NCBI RefSeq assembly: GCF_029868325.1
Contig: NZ_JARWNW010000265.1
Span: forward strand, 1-42,606
DNA: 42,606 bases
Direction of reading: 5' to 3'
DNA from: Nocardia carnea
GTDB taxonomy: Bacteria > Actinomycetota > Actinomycetes > Mycobacteriales > Mycobacteriaceae
The translations under genes and the position numbers were made by a program. Positions within the stretch are counted from its first letter, which is position 1. Each line of letters starts with the position of its first letter. The notes under the pieces were generated by a model. The model was not told the DNA's origin, made no database searches, and saw only the letters and a program-made list of their open reading frames with translations. Of the stretch, positions 17,484 through 25,849 are shown piece after piece.

Positions 17484-18188
17484 TCAGGACCGATCTGTAC
17501 GAGGGCGGTCCTGTCCTTCCGGTGCTGCGCCGGGCCGCTCGATACCGGGCCCGTACAGCGAGAACAGCGAGAAGTCCAGCGCCGGTCCGGTCGCTGCTGT
17601 TCCGGGCTGCGGCTGCTGCGTCGCGAGCTTGGAATTATCGCTGGTCAGCCGGTACACAACACGCTCGAGCGTGGACAGGATGGTGGGGACGTCGGCCGTG
17701 CCGTCGACCAAACGGCCCACCATCGTGTAACAGAGATTGATCAGGACCACCGCGATATCGGCGACGTAGTCGCGATCCAGACCCTCGAGCAGATGCGCGG
17801 CGGCCGGCAGGACAACTTCGAAACCCTGCCGGTCGAGCCGGTCCCCACCGGCTGTGGTGCGGGCCCGGTAGAAGGCGTGTGCCATCCGCGGGCTGTCTTC
17901 CCATGGCTGGAATACCCGCCGCACCAGGCGCATCAGCCCGTCGGCCAGCGGCTCATCGTGGGGCGGTGGCGACAGTTCGACGTAGGAGTGGTTCGCCATC
18001 CACGCCTCGACCGCCGCCAAGATGAGCTCGTCCCGGTTGCCGTGCAGGCCGTAGATGGTCGTCAGCGAGACCCGGGCTCGTTTGGCGACCGCCCGCAACT
18101 GCACCGCGTCGTAACCGTCGGACTCGATGATCTCGACGACGGCATCGAGAATCCTCGCCGCGGCGTCCATCTCGCCGGACCCATTCAC
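17484..18188 (-). CDS. TetR-family transcriptional regulator
   Basis: A 234-residue repressor-type regulator. The N-terminal helix-turn-helix is seen as ARILDAVVEIIESDGYDAVQLRAVAKRARVSLTTIYGLHGNRDELI (about 10-55), read here in pieces: AVAKRARVSLTTIYG is the recognition part. Residues 60-200 form the helical ligand-binding domain, and the last 35 are a Pro/Gly-rich tail. The start is taken as GTG 18188. TACCAT ends 6 bases upstream, so the message may be leaderless. A perfect 6-base inverted repeat covers that -10 and the start, consistent with autorepression. No obvious target operon is adjacent, so its regulon may be elsewhere. Confidence 0.87.
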   Translation of the reverse strand: MNGSGEMDAAARILDAVVEIIESDGYDAVQLRAVAKRARVSLTTIYGLHGNRDELILAAVEAWMANHSYVELSPPPHDEPLADGLMRLVRRVFQPWEDSPRMAHAFYRARTTAGGDRLDRQGFEVVLPAAAHLLEGLDRDYVADIAVVLINLCYTMVGRLVDGTADVPTILSTLERVVYRLTSDNSKLATQQPQPGTAATGPALDFSLFSLYGPGIERPGAAPEGQDRPRTDRS

Positions 18189-18207
18189 CGGGCTATGGTA
18201 ACCCGGT
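18187..18207. promoter_or_regulatory. Putative TetR operator over its own promoter
   Basis: ACCGGG (18187-18192) and CCCGGT (18202-18207) are perfect inverted arms with a 9-base spacer. That spacer contains the minus-strand -10 candidate TACCAT (18195-18200). A dimeric TetR bound here would block RNA polymerase. Confidence 0.55.
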
Positions 18208-18542
18208 ATTTTCGCAGTCAGGCCCGCCGAACCGGAGTGGGCTCCACTTCCGCGGGCGGCCGCACACGTCGCAGGACGCCGTCGAACGCGGTGACATACA
18301 GTGCGAAACGATCACCGTCGGCCGCGATCGGACCGAACCACCATGACCGCGACTGCCGCGAAGAGCACCCGGATCCTTCCCACGTGTCCCTATCGCCCGA
18401 GCCTATGTCAGCCGGCCGGCTCCGGGCGCCGACGCGGAATATCTCGAGGCCGGCGTGGACGCGTATGCCGGGCGCTCCGTGCGCGGCCGATCCCGGTCAA
18501 CAAGTCTCGGCGCTGGTATGCCGTCCTGTGTACGTTGGCGGT
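18208..18542. other. 335-base intergenic region, no gene recognised
   Basis: Between the divergent TetR gene and the antitoxin-like gene. Open frames here have no family resemblance. The right edge holds TACGTT (18531-18536), a TANNNT -10 ending 6 bases before the ATG at 18543, again compatible with a leaderless message. Confidence 0.4.
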
Positions 18543-18971
18543 ATGACGCTGATCGACGAACTTCCCGCGGCGACCGCCGATGTGCTGCGACGACGGGCGG
18601 GCGCGGCCGGTGTGCAGATGTGGACGCAGATGCGCCGGGAGTTGATCGCGCTGGCGCGGCGGCGGGCGCCGATCGATGACGTGGTGGATTTCCTGCGCGA
18701 GCAGCGTCCGGGATGGGCAGGTTCCGGAGACCTGTCGGCGGTCCGGGAATACGAGTTGCCCGTGGATGTGCGGGATGTGCTGACCGATCGTGCCCTCGCG
18801 GCCGGACTACCGGCGGATGAGTACGTGCGCAACGAACTGGCCGGATACCTTCGGCGCGGATCCGTGCGGGATTCGATTCTCGAATTCCGTGAAGTACTCG
18901 GCGGTGACGAGACCCGGGCGGGTGAGTTGGCGGAGATCACCGCGGCCATCGGATTCGCGCGCGGAGAGTAG
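18543..18971 (+). CDS. Orphan antitoxin-like protein with two tandem FitA/RHH-type domains
   Basis: A 142-residue protein made of an internal duplication. Unit 1 (about 8-55) has ADVLRRRAGAAG, then RRELIALARRRAPIDDVVDF. Unit 2 (about 73-120) has VRDVLTDRALAAG, then RNELAGYLRRGSVRDSILEF. Each unit resembles the FitA/VapB-type ribbon-helix-helix antitoxin plus the start of its toxin-binding tail. A cognate PIN-domain toxin would be expected just downstream, but the next 127 bases hold none and the next gene is an iminopeptidase on the other strand. It could be a solitary DNA-binding protein or a decayed toxin-antitoxin remnant. Start ATG 18543, no ribosome-binding site, probable leaderless promoter. 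Confidence 0.65.
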   Translation: MTLIDELPAATADVLRRRAGAAGVQMWTQMRRELIALARRRAPIDDVVDFLREQRPGWAGSGDLSAVREYELPVDVRDVLTDRALAAGLPADEYVRNELAGYLRRGSVRDSILEFREVLGGDETRAGELAEITAAIGFARGE

Positions 18972-19098
18972 CTGTCCACGCCCACCCGGCGACACCAGCC
19001 TCGAGAACTTACCGACCTGCCGACGAGTTGGACGGGCGGAACTGCGTGTGCTCACCGCGACCACCCTGAATGCGGTTTTCGTCCCGGCCCGAGGCCGA

Positions 19099-20070
19099 TC
19101 AGCGAGCGAATCGATCGATCGCGTCGAAAATGGCATCGCGCATGGCTGGGCTGCCGGTGTGACCGGAGTCGTCGATGATCCGGAGTTCGGCGTCCGGCCA
19201 GGCGCGTGCGAGTTCCCAGGCTGTGCGCAGCGGTGCGGAGAGGTCGAGGCGGCCGTGTATGAGGATGCCCGGTATTCCGGCGAGCCGGTGTGCGTCGCGT
19301 AGCAATTGACCGTCGTCGAGCCATCCGGTGTGTGCGAAGTAATGGGTGCAGATCCGGACGAACGCCAGTAGCGTGGCATCCGGTTGCGCGGTGTATTGGC
19401 CGGGGGCGCCGGAGGTTTCGTGGGCGATGACCGCGTCCTCCCAGGCGCACCAGTTGCGGGCGGCCGTCTCGCGGACTGTCGGATCGTGGTGTTCCATCAG
19501 CCGCCGGTACGCCTCGACCAGGTTTCCGTCCCGGTCATCTGCGGGGACGCCGTCGCGAAACCGCTCCCATTCGATCGGCAGCAGTAATCGGAGGTCGTGG
19601 TAGAGCCAGTCGACTTCCTGCGGGCGGGTCATCGTCACACCGACCAGCACGATCCCGCTGACCCGCTCCGGGTGACGCTGGGCGTAGGCGAGGATCAGCG
19701 TGGAACCCCACGAACCGCCGTAGAGCAGCCAGCGTTCGATACCGAGATGTTCCCGTAGCCGCTCCATATCGGCGATCAGATGGTCGGTGGTGTTGTGCGC
19801 CATATCGGTCGATGGGAGCGAGGCGTGCGGCCGGCTCTCACCGCAGCCGCGCTGATCGAACAGCACGACCCGGAAAAGGTCCGGGTCGAACGTCCGGCGC
19901 GCTCCTCGGCTGCCGCCGGCACCGGGGCCGCCGTGTACGACGAGAGCGGGTCGCCCGTGCGGATTCCCGCTCGTTTCCCAATACATCTGGTTGTCGTCGC
20001 CGACATCGAGCAGCCCGGACGCATAGGGAGCGCTGTCGGGGAACGGCAGTTTCGGCTGCGAGGTCGGCAC
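19099..20070 (-). CDS. pip: Proline iminopeptidase (alpha/beta hydrolase, peptidase family S33)
   Basis: A cytoplasmic exopeptidase of about 323 residues that removes N-terminal proline from peptides. Family features: oxyanion-hole motif HGGPGAGGS at about 46-54, nucleophile elbow GGSWGS with Ser near 120, Asp in HGRLDLSAPL and His in DSGHTG. Start uncertain: GTG at 20070 is preferred and TTG at 20079 is an alternative. Neither has a ribosome-binding site. TACCGT just upstream may be a -10 for a leaderless message. It stands alone, isolated from the catabolic cluster by three stem-loops, so it is probably not part of that cluster. Confidence 0.9.
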   Translation of the reverse strand: MPTSQPKLPFPDSAPYASGLLDVGDDNQMYWETSGNPHGRPALVVHGGPGAGGSRGARRTFDPDLFRVVLFDQRGCGESRPHASLPSTDMAHNTTDHLIADMERLREHLGIERWLLYGGSWGSTLILAYAQRHPERVSGIVLVGVTMTRPQEVDWLYHDLRLLLPIEWERFRDGVPADDRDGNLVEAYRRLMEHHDPTVRETAARNWCAWEDAVIAHETSGAPGQYTAQPDATLLAFVRICTHYFAHTGWLDDGQLLRDAHRLAGIPGILIHGRLDLSAPLRTAWELARAWPDAELRIIDDSGHTGSPAMRDAIFDAIDRFAR

Positions 20071-20127
20071 AACGGCCAACGGTAGCGAAACTCGGACTCG
20101 CTCTGGACCACTTCTCAGCGGTACGGG

Positions 20128-20168
20128 TCCGGCGCCGCTCTCTGGAGGGAGGCGAGAGCGGCGCCGGA
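20128..20168 (-). terminator. Perfect 15-bp stem-loop (distal of three)
   Basis: TCCGGCGCCGCTCTC (20128-20142) pairs without mismatch with GAGAGCGGCGCCGGA (20154-20168) around an 11-base loop. It lies between the end of the catabolic operon and the pip promoter. There is no T tract, as is common for terminators in GC-rich actinobacteria. A transcript-stability role is possible. Confidence 0.65.
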
Positions 20169-20180
20169 GTTCGGTGCGAC

Positions 20181-20215
20181 GGCACCGCGTGAACCCTCAT
20201 CGATCACGCGGTGCC
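20181..20215 (-). terminator. Perfect 11-bp stem-loop (middle of three)
   Basis: GGCACCGCGTG (20181-20191) pairs perfectly with CACGCGGTGCC (20205-20215) around a 13-base loop. It is placed 37 bases after the MFS stop codon. Confidence 0.6.
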
Positions 20216-20220
20216 CGCTT

Positions 20221-20247
20221 GTCCGGCATGCGAGTGACACGCCGGAC
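20221..20247 (-). terminator. 7-bp stem-loop (proximal of three)
   Basis: GTCCGGC (20221-20227) pairs with GCCGGAC (20241-20247). On the plus strand it is followed by GCGTTTTATTT. On the minus strand it is the first structure after the MFS stop at 20253. Confidence 0.5.
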
Positions 20248-20252
20248 GCGTT

Positions 20253-21545
20253 TTATTTCGCAGGGGCGAATTCACCTTCCTGGTTTGTTCCCGGACCTGT
20301 GCGTTCCGGCTCCTTGGTGAAGAAGAGCATGGCCGCCGCGCCGATCAAGCACAGAGCGGTCATGACGAGGAATCCGCCGTTGTAGGTTCCGGTACGACCC
20401 ACGATGAAGCCCATCACCGAGGGGGCGATGATGCCGGAGAGGGCGAAGCAGGCGTCGGCGAAGCCGGCGGCGGTGCCCGGCTGAGTCGGCGCCGCGTCGA
20501 TCGAGGCGACCCACCAGATTCCGCCGGTGATGAACCCGAAGCCGACACCGGCCGAGATGCAGATCAGGGCGATGGTGAGGTTACTGCCGAAGAACAGGAT
20601 CGGCAGGATCGAGACACCGGCGAGCAGCAACGCCACACCGATGATCAAGAACCGCGAGCGGATGCTCTGGGTGCGTTTGTACACCCGGTCGACGAGGATG
20701 CCGCCGAGCAGTGCGCCGACCACACCGGCCGCCCACGGCGCCACCGAGAAGGCGCCGACTTCCTTGATGGACAGCCCGAATTCGTGTTCCAGGTACTGCG
20801 GAAGCCAGTACATGAACGCCCAGAACATGAAACCCCAGGCGAAGTAGCCGAGGCCGACCAGCCACAGGTTGCGGTTGCGCAGGATCTCGCCCCAGTCGGT
20901 GCTGGATTCGTGCCCGCTGTCCTCGCCGTCGGTCTGGCCGGACCGGATGTAGTCCAGTTCTTCTTTCGAGACGAACGACGCCTCGCTGGGCGAGTTCTTC
21001 AGGAACGGGTAGGCGACGACAACCCACACGATCCCGGCGACCGCCAGCACCCAGAACATGCCTTTCCAGCCGGTGAGCGCGATCAGCTGGGTGAGGATCG
21101 GGCCGCCGATGAGCAGGCTGCCGGAGACGGCGACACCGCCGATGAGGGCGAGTGCTTTACCCCGTTCGTGGGCGGGCAGCCAGCGGCTTGCCAGCCGGGT
21201 CGCCGCCGGGAAGCAGGGGGCTTCGCCGGCACCGAGGAGGATGCGCAGCAGGATGAGGCCGATGAATCCACCGGCGAACGGGGTCAGTGCCGTGGCCGCG
21301 GCCCAGATGAACATGCCCACCATGAGCACTTTCCGGGACCCGAACCGGTCGACCAGCGGCCCGGAGAGCAGGGCGAACAGCATATAGCCGATCGAGAATG
21401 CGGAACTGATGACGCCGTACTGGCCGGACGTGATCCCGAATTCGTCACGCAGATCGGTGGCTGCGAACGAGATGGCGCTGCGATCGACGTAATTCACCAC
21501 CACCAGGCCCAGAATGATGGCTATTGTCCACCAACGCGATTTCAT
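20253..21545 (-). CDS. MFS transporter, anion:cation symporter (hexuronate/galactonate/phthalate-like) family
   Basis: A 430-residue, 12-helix permease. The start is the ATG at 21545 with GAGGAG 6 bases upstream. Family marks: NYVDRSAISFA in helix 1, motif A-like GPLVDRFGSRKV, LLGAGEAPCFPAA in helix 4, and the charged central loop (about 200-225). The relatives I know carry organic anions with H+ or Na+, so it is probably the uptake system for the acidic substrate of the cluster. Last gene of the minus-strand operon, 31 bases after the CoA-transferase gene and followed by three stem-loops. Substrate not readable from sequence. Confidence 0.9.
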   Translation of the reverse strand: MKSRWWTIAIILGLVVVNYVDRSAISFAATDLRDEFGITSGQYGVISSAFSIGYMLFALLSGPLVDRFGSRKVLMVGMFIWAAATALTPFAGGFIGLILLRILLGAGEAPCFPAATRLASRWLPAHERGKALALIGGVAVSGSLLIGGPILTQLIALTGWKGMFWVLAVAGIVWVVVAYPFLKNSPSEASFVSKEELDYIRSGQTDGEDSGHESSTDWGEILRNRNLWLVGLGYFAWGFMFWAFMYWLPQYLEHEFGLSIKEVGAFSVAPWAAGVVGALLGGILVDRVYKRTQSIRSRFLIIGVALLLAGVSILPILFFGSNLTIALICISAGVGFGFITGGIWWVASIDAAPTQPGTAAGFADACFALSGIIAPSVMGFIVGRTGTYNGGFLVMTALCLIGAAAMLFFTKEPERTGPGTNQEGEFAPAK

Positions 21546-21576
21546 AGCGAACTCCTCGGATGAAGCAGTCGCGGGG

Positions 21577-22791
21577 TCAGATGACCCCGCGGGCCCGCAG
21601 GTCGTCGATGTCCTCGGGGGTTCGCCCGAGGTGGATGAGGACCTTGTCGGTATCGGCACCGGCGGGTCGACCGGTGTGACGGATCGCACCGGGGGATTTG
21701 GTCATGCGCCACATGACGTTCTGCATGCGCATGGGGCCGAGTTCGTCGTCGTCGACAGTGGTGACCATGTCGGTGGCGACGACCTGGGGATCTTTCAGCA
21801 GATCGCTCGGCCGATACACCGGCGCCACGGCGGCACCGGCTTCTTCGAAAATGCTGGTGACCTCGTCGCGGGTGCGTTCGGCGATCCAGCCGCCCACGTA
21901 TTCGTCGAGGAGGTCGGCGTGTTCGGCGCGGGTGCGTCCGGTGGCGAACCATTCCTCGTCGATCACTTCGGGATGCCCGACGAGGCGCAGCACGCGTTCG
22001 GCGATGGCCTGCGCGCTGGTGGAGATCGCCAGCCAGTGATCGTCGGCGGTGCGGTACAGGTTGCGCGGGGCGTTGTTCTGCGACCGGTTACCGGTGCGCT
22101 GCTGGTCTATTCCGAGCTGGTCGGCGTAGATGACCCCGGGCCCGACGGCGGTCATGATCGGGCTCAGGAGGTCGAGGTCGACCTCTTGGCCGGTGCCACC
22201 GTTGCGTTCGCGTTCGAACAGTGCCATCGAGACCGCCGACGAACCGGCCACGCCGGCGATGGAATCGGCGAGTCCGAAGGCGGGCAGGGTGGGTGGTCCG
22301 TCGGGCTGGCCGGTGAGATGGGCGAAACCGCTCATCGATTCCACCAGGGTGCCGAACGCGGGACGTTTCGCGTACGGGCCGTGCTGGCCGAATCCGGTGA
22401 CCCGCAACATGATCAGGCCCGGGTTACGTTGGGACAGTTCGGCGTAGGAAAGACCCCAGCGTTCGAACGTGCCCGGCCGGAAGTTCTCGACCACCACATC
22501 CGCCTCGGCGGCCAGATCGCGAAAGATCGCCTGCCCGTCGGGTGTGCCGAGGTCCAGGGTGATGGTCTGCTTGTTGCGGCTGACCATCTTCCACCACAGC
22601 GGAACCCCGTCCTTGTCGAGCCCGTGCCCGCGCATCCCGTCCGGTTTCCGCGGATGTTCGATCTTGATGACTTCGGCACCGAAATCGCCCAGGATCTGCG
22701 CGGTGAGCGGTCCCGCCAGGATGGTGGAGGCATCCAGGACCTTGATACCGCGCAGCGGGCCGGTCGGCTGTTTCTCGGAGGTCAACTGCAC
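21577..22791 (-). CDS. CaiB/BaiF family (class III) CoA-transferase
   Basis: A 404-residue enzyme that moves CoA between carboxylic acids through an aspartyl-CoA anhydride. Family blocks are clear: GIKVLDASTILAGPLTAQIL near the start, VVVENFRPGTFERWGL (about 99-114), GFGQHGPYAKRPAFG, and GLADSIAG, which supplies the likely catalytic Asp (about residue 176). The start is GTG 22791, or TTG 22785, which is better spaced from GAGAGG. It begins 5 bases after the amidohydrolase stop, so the two are tightly coupled. It probably activates the acid released by the ring-opening enzyme. Donor and acceptor are unknown. Confidence 0.92.
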   Translation of the reverse strand: MQLTSEKQPTGPLRGIKVLDASTILAGPLTAQILGDFGAEVIKIEHPRKPDGMRGHGLDKDGVPLWWKMVSRNKQTITLDLGTPDGQAIFRDLAAEADVVVENFRPGTFERWGLSYAELSQRNPGLIMLRVTGFGQHGPYAKRPAFGTLVESMSGFAHLTGQPDGPPTLPAFGLADSIAGVAGSSAVSMALFERERNGGTGQEVDLDLLSPIMTAVGPGVIYADQLGIDQQRTGNRSQNNAPRNLYRTADDHWLAISTSAQAIAERVLRLVGHPEVIDEEWFATGRTRAEHADLLDEYVGGWIAERTRDEVTSIFEEAGAAVAPVYRPSDLLKDPQVVATDMVTTVDDDELGPMRMQNVMWRMTKSPGAIRHTGRPAGADTDKVLIHLGRTPEDIDDLRARGVI

Positions 22792-22796
22792 ACCTC

Positions 22797-24257
22797 TCAG
22801 TACGGCCGGGAGATGTAGCGGCCGGCGGGTTCGCCGGTGACCACACCGTCGGCCAGGACCCGGTTACCGCGCACGAAGGTGTCGGTGACGGCGGCGCCGA
22901 GCTCGAAACCTTCGAACGGCGTGTATTCCTGGGTGGATTCGGAGTCCGCAGCGCGTACGGTCCAGGTGCGATGGGGGTCGACGATCGCGATATCGGCGTC
23001 GACACCTTCGGCGAGCCGGCCCTTACCGGGCAGGCCGTAGCGGTCGGCCGGGTTCGAGGCGGTGAGCTGGGCGATCCGGCGCAGCGAAAGACCACGCTTG
23101 CGGCCCTCGGTGATCAGGCCGGGCAGCAGGTATTCGGTACCGCCGAAACCGGATTTCGCGGCGAACACATCGTCGCGGTCCTCGCCGAATTTCACCTCGT
23201 CCTTGCAGCAGGCGTGGTCGGAGACGACCCAGTCGATGTTCCCGGCGAGCAGATGCTCCCACAGCGCCTCGACGTCTTCGCGCGGGCGGATCGGCGGATT
23301 CACCTTGGCGCCCAGACCGTTCGCGTTGTCGATATCGGTGAGCAGATGGCCGATGGTGACCTCGCGGCGGAAGTTCACGTGCGGGAAGGCTTCGGCCATC
23401 TTCATGGCGGCCTTCAGTGCCTTGGCCGAACTCAGGTGCAGCAGGTTGATATTCGGCAGGCCGGTCTCGTCGGCGAGGAAGGACGCGATGGTCACCGCGA
23501 GGCCCTCGGAATGCTGCGGGCGGGAGGCGCTGTAGGCGGCGAGGCCGGTCAGTGTGCCTTCCTCTTCGACGAGCTTGGTGTAGGCGCTCATGATCTCGGC
23601 GGTCTCACAGTGCAGCGAAAGCGAGATATGCGGGGCGAGTTCGGGGAACTGCTCGCGGGCCTTCTGCACGCCGCGCATCACGAACTCGAAATGCGCGATG
23701 TCGTAGCGCTCGTCCTCGGGGATCATCAGGAAATCGCTCTGTGAGGCGGAGCGGCCGTGCAGGCCGTGGCTGCCGTAGAACATGAAGATCTTGAACGAGG
23801 TGACCCCCTGGTCCGCGGCCAGCTCGGGGATCTCGCCGATATGCTGTTTCGACATCGGCGCCAGGTGGAAGGCGTAGTCGATATAGCTGCGGCCCGCCGA
23901 GGCGTCCAGTACCTCGGGGAAGAAGTCGGCGTAGGCGCCGCCCTTGTTGAGGTAGTACTGGCCGGTGCGCATATAGGTGAGCGCGGTGGTCACGCCGCCC
24001 TGCGCGCTGGCGCGCGATTCGGTCTGCGTGTCCTCGGACAGCGGGTTGTAGATACCCCAGTGCTGGTGTGCGTCGACAACGCCGGGAAAGACCAGTTTGC
24101 CTGTCGCGTCGACGATCTCGGCGCCTTCGGCATTCAGATCCGGACCGATCGCCGCGATCTTGCCGTCGACGACGAGGATATCCGCGGTCTCGCCCTCGGC
24201 GGGAGCGGTGTCCTCGGTGCGTACGACGGTGCCGTTCTTGATCAGGTAGGTGGTCAT
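22797..24257 (-). CDS. Dihydropyrimidinase/hydantoinase-like cyclic amidohydrolase
   Basis: A 486-residue binuclear metal hydrolase of the amidohydrolase superfamily that likely opens a cyclic amide, imide or ureide ring. All ligands expected of the hydantoinase type are present: H64 and H66 (DAHQHWG), Lys156 (SFKIFMFY, to be carboxylated), H216 (SLHCETAE), H274 (LLHLSSAKA) and Asp347 (VVSDHACC). The closing blocks ADIAIVDPHRTWTV and TPFEGFELGAAV are usual for the family. Start ATG 24257 with AGGAGAAG upstream. It sits 60 bases after the flavoprotein gene and 5 before the CoA-transferase gene. It could be an allantoinase or enamidase relative; neighbours do not resemble a purine or pyrimidine operon. 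Confidence 0.9.
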   Translation of the reverse strand: MTTYLIKNGTVVRTEDTAPAEGETADILVVDGKIAAIGPDLNAEGAEIVDATGKLVFPGVVDAHQHWGIYNPLSEDTQTESRASAQGGVTTALTYMRTGQYYLNKGGAYADFFPEVLDASAGRSYIDYAFHLAPMSKQHIGEIPELAADQGVTSFKIFMFYGSHGLHGRSASQSDFLMIPEDERYDIAHFEFVMRGVQKAREQFPELAPHISLSLHCETAEIMSAYTKLVEEEGTLTGLAAYSASRPQHSEGLAVTIASFLADETGLPNINLLHLSSAKALKAAMKMAEAFPHVNFRREVTIGHLLTDIDNANGLGAKVNPPIRPREDVEALWEHLLAGNIDWVVSDHACCKDEVKFGEDRDDVFAAKSGFGGTEYLLPGLITEGRKRGLSLRRIAQLTASNPADRYGLPGKGRLAEGVDADIAIVDPHRTWTVRAADSESTQEYTPFEGFELGAAVTDTFVRGNRVLADGVVTGEPAGRYISRPY

Positions 24258-24317
24258 TTCTTCTCCTGGCGAATATCTGGACAGTTGTTCTGTTGTGTGG
24301 GCGCCGTGTCGTTGTTG

Positions 24318-25685
24318 TCAGACGGCGACGGCGCTGCTCACGTGCTCGGCAGCGAGGAAGGCCAGACCGAGTGCGGTGATGAGGCCGTTGCCCGCGAGGT
24401 AACCGCCGGCGCCGTGGCCGGAGATACCGATGGCGGCGCCGCCGGAGGCGTACAGGCCGGGTATCGGGGCGCCGCCGGCGAGTACTCGTGCGTGTTCGTC
24501 GACGACGAGACCGCCCTGGGTGTGGAAGAGGGCGGGGGTGATGGCGATCGCGATGTAGGGCGCGGTCAGCGGATGGCGGGCGTCGGTGCGGCCCTGCCGG
24601 TCGGGTTCTTCCCCGGCGGCGGCGCGGCGGGCCGCGGCGAGTTCGTCGCCGAGGGCCGCGGCGGGCACTCCGATGCTCTCGGCCAGCCCGGTCGCGGTGG
24701 CGGATCGGATCAGCGATCCACTCTCGGCGACGGTGCGGAAATCGTCGAATACCGAGCACAGTTCCTCGATGTGCTCGTCGATGACGATCCAGCCGGTACC
24801 GCCGGGCCGGCCGGCGAGAATGGCGGCGAACTCGGAGTAGCCGGTGGTTTCCGGGGCGAAGCGGCGGCCGGTGCTGTCGACGATGATGCCGCCGTGCACG
24901 ACGGTCGCCCAGCCGATGAGCGTCTGGCTGCGCGACGACAGCGCGGCATGGCCCTGGTAGGCGTCGAGGAAGGCGCTGTCGGCACCCAGTTCGCCGCCGA
25001 TGCGCAGCGCGTCGCCGCGGCTGAACTGGCCGCCGTGGTAGTGGGCGCCGGCGATTTCGGGCAGATGCCGGCGCACGAGGTCGCGATCGGCGCCGAACCC
25101 GTTCGTCGCCAGCAGGACGGCTCGGGTGGTCAGGTTTTCGGTGTTGCCGTCGGGGGTGGCGATCTCGACCCCCGTGACCCGCCCGCCGCTGGTGTGCACG
25201 TTGCGCAGGCTCATGGGCGCGATGAGCTCGATCCGGGGATGTGCCTGTGCACGCTGCACCAGGTGCCGTAGCAGCCGGGAGCCGTGCCGTCCGGGGATGC
25301 TGTGGCAGCGGTCGGCGGTATGGCCGGGGTAGCGGAAATCGGTGACCAGTTCGAGTTCGAGTTCCTGGTTGTCGGCCAGCCAGGTGACCAGCTGTGCGCT
25401 GGTCTCGGCGAGCGCGCGGGCGATGCGGCGGTCGGCCGTGCCCTCGGTCTTGCGGGCGATATCGTCGAGGAAACGGTCCGGGCTGTCCTGGACTCCGGCC
25501 GCTTCCTGCCAGCGGGTTCCGGCGGCCGGGATCATCGCGGTGCACATCGAGGTGTTGTTGCCGCGCTGGAAATGCTCGTCGGCGTCGAGCACCAGAACAT
25601 TCGCGCCGAGTTCGGCGGCGCGCAGCGCAGCGACCAGTCCGCCGCCCGCACCGGCGACGACGAGATCGAAATCCGGACCGTCCAC
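24318..25685 (-). CDS. FAD-dependent oxidoreductase of the fumarate reductase/succinate dehydrogenase flavoprotein type
   Basis: About 455 residues. It starts with the dinucleotide-binding motif DLVVAGAGGGLVAALRAAELG (read as GxGGG, residues 10-16), then FQRGNNTSMCTAMIPAAG. It ends with the FAD-binding block PGLYASGGAAIGISGHGAGG and GNGLITALGLAFLAAEH, typical of stand-alone FrdA/3-ketosteroid-dehydrogenase-like enzymes. It probably introduces or reduces a C=C bond next to a carboxylate or carbonyl. The GTG at 25685 is preferred over 25766 because AGGAGG is just upstream. First gene of the minus-strand catabolic operon; a palindrome directly upstream of its ribosome-binding site is a likely IclR site. 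Confidence 0.9.
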   Translation of the reverse strand: MDGPDFDLVVAGAGGGLVAALRAAELGANVLVLDADEHFQRGNNTSMCTAMIPAAGTRWQEAAGVQDSPDRFLDDIARKTEGTADRRIARALAETSAQLVTWLADNQELELELVTDFRYPGHTADRCHSIPGRHGSRLLRHLVQRAQAHPRIELIAPMSLRNVHTSGGRVTGVEIATPDGNTENLTTRAVLLATNGFGADRDLVRRHLPEIAGAHYHGGQFSRGDALRIGGELGADSAFLDAYQGHAALSSRSQTLIGWATVVHGGIIVDSTGRRFAPETTGYSEFAAILAGRPGGTGWIVIDEHIEELCSVFDDFRTVAESGSLIRSATATGLAESIGVPAAALGDELAAARRAAAGEEPDRQGRTDARHPLTAPYIAIAITPALFHTQGGLVVDEHARVLAGGAPIPGLYASGGAAIGISGHGAGGYLAGNGLITALGLAFLAAEHVSSAVAV

Positions 25686-25700
25686 GCTTCCTCCTATCGT

Positions 25701-25717
25701 GTTCCGGCTAGCGGAAC
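25701..25717. promoter_or_regulatory. Putative IclR operator, site 1
   Basis: GTTCCG-N5-CGGAAC, a perfect 6-base inverted repeat with a 5-base spacer, 16 bases upstream of the flavoprotein GTG. IclR-family sites known to me are short palindromes of this design. Its closeness to the ribosome-binding site suggests repression of the minus-strand operon. Confidence 0.6.
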
Positions 25718-25832
25718 GCAAGAATGTGGTCCCCTGCACTATGCACGTTCGGCAATCTGCGCACAAGTGCCTGTTGAGCGGATTTACTCGTCGGAAACTT
25801 GGTACGTGGTTGCAGAAGGTGGCTAGACAATC

Positions 25833-25849
25833 GTTTCGCTAAGCGGTAC
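25833..25849. promoter_or_regulatory. Putative IclR operator, site 2
   Basis: GTTTCG-N5-CGGTAC matches site 1 at 12 of 17 positions and keeps most of its dyad. It lies 90 bases upstream of the iclR ATG, the place expected for autoregulation and control of the plus-strand operon. Confidence 0.5.

Noticed and set aside
23605..25545. 646-residue Arg-rich minus-strand frame
   Set aside because: It is an alternative frame spanning the flavoprotein and amidohydrolase genes; composition is typical of a frame-shifted GC-rich gene.
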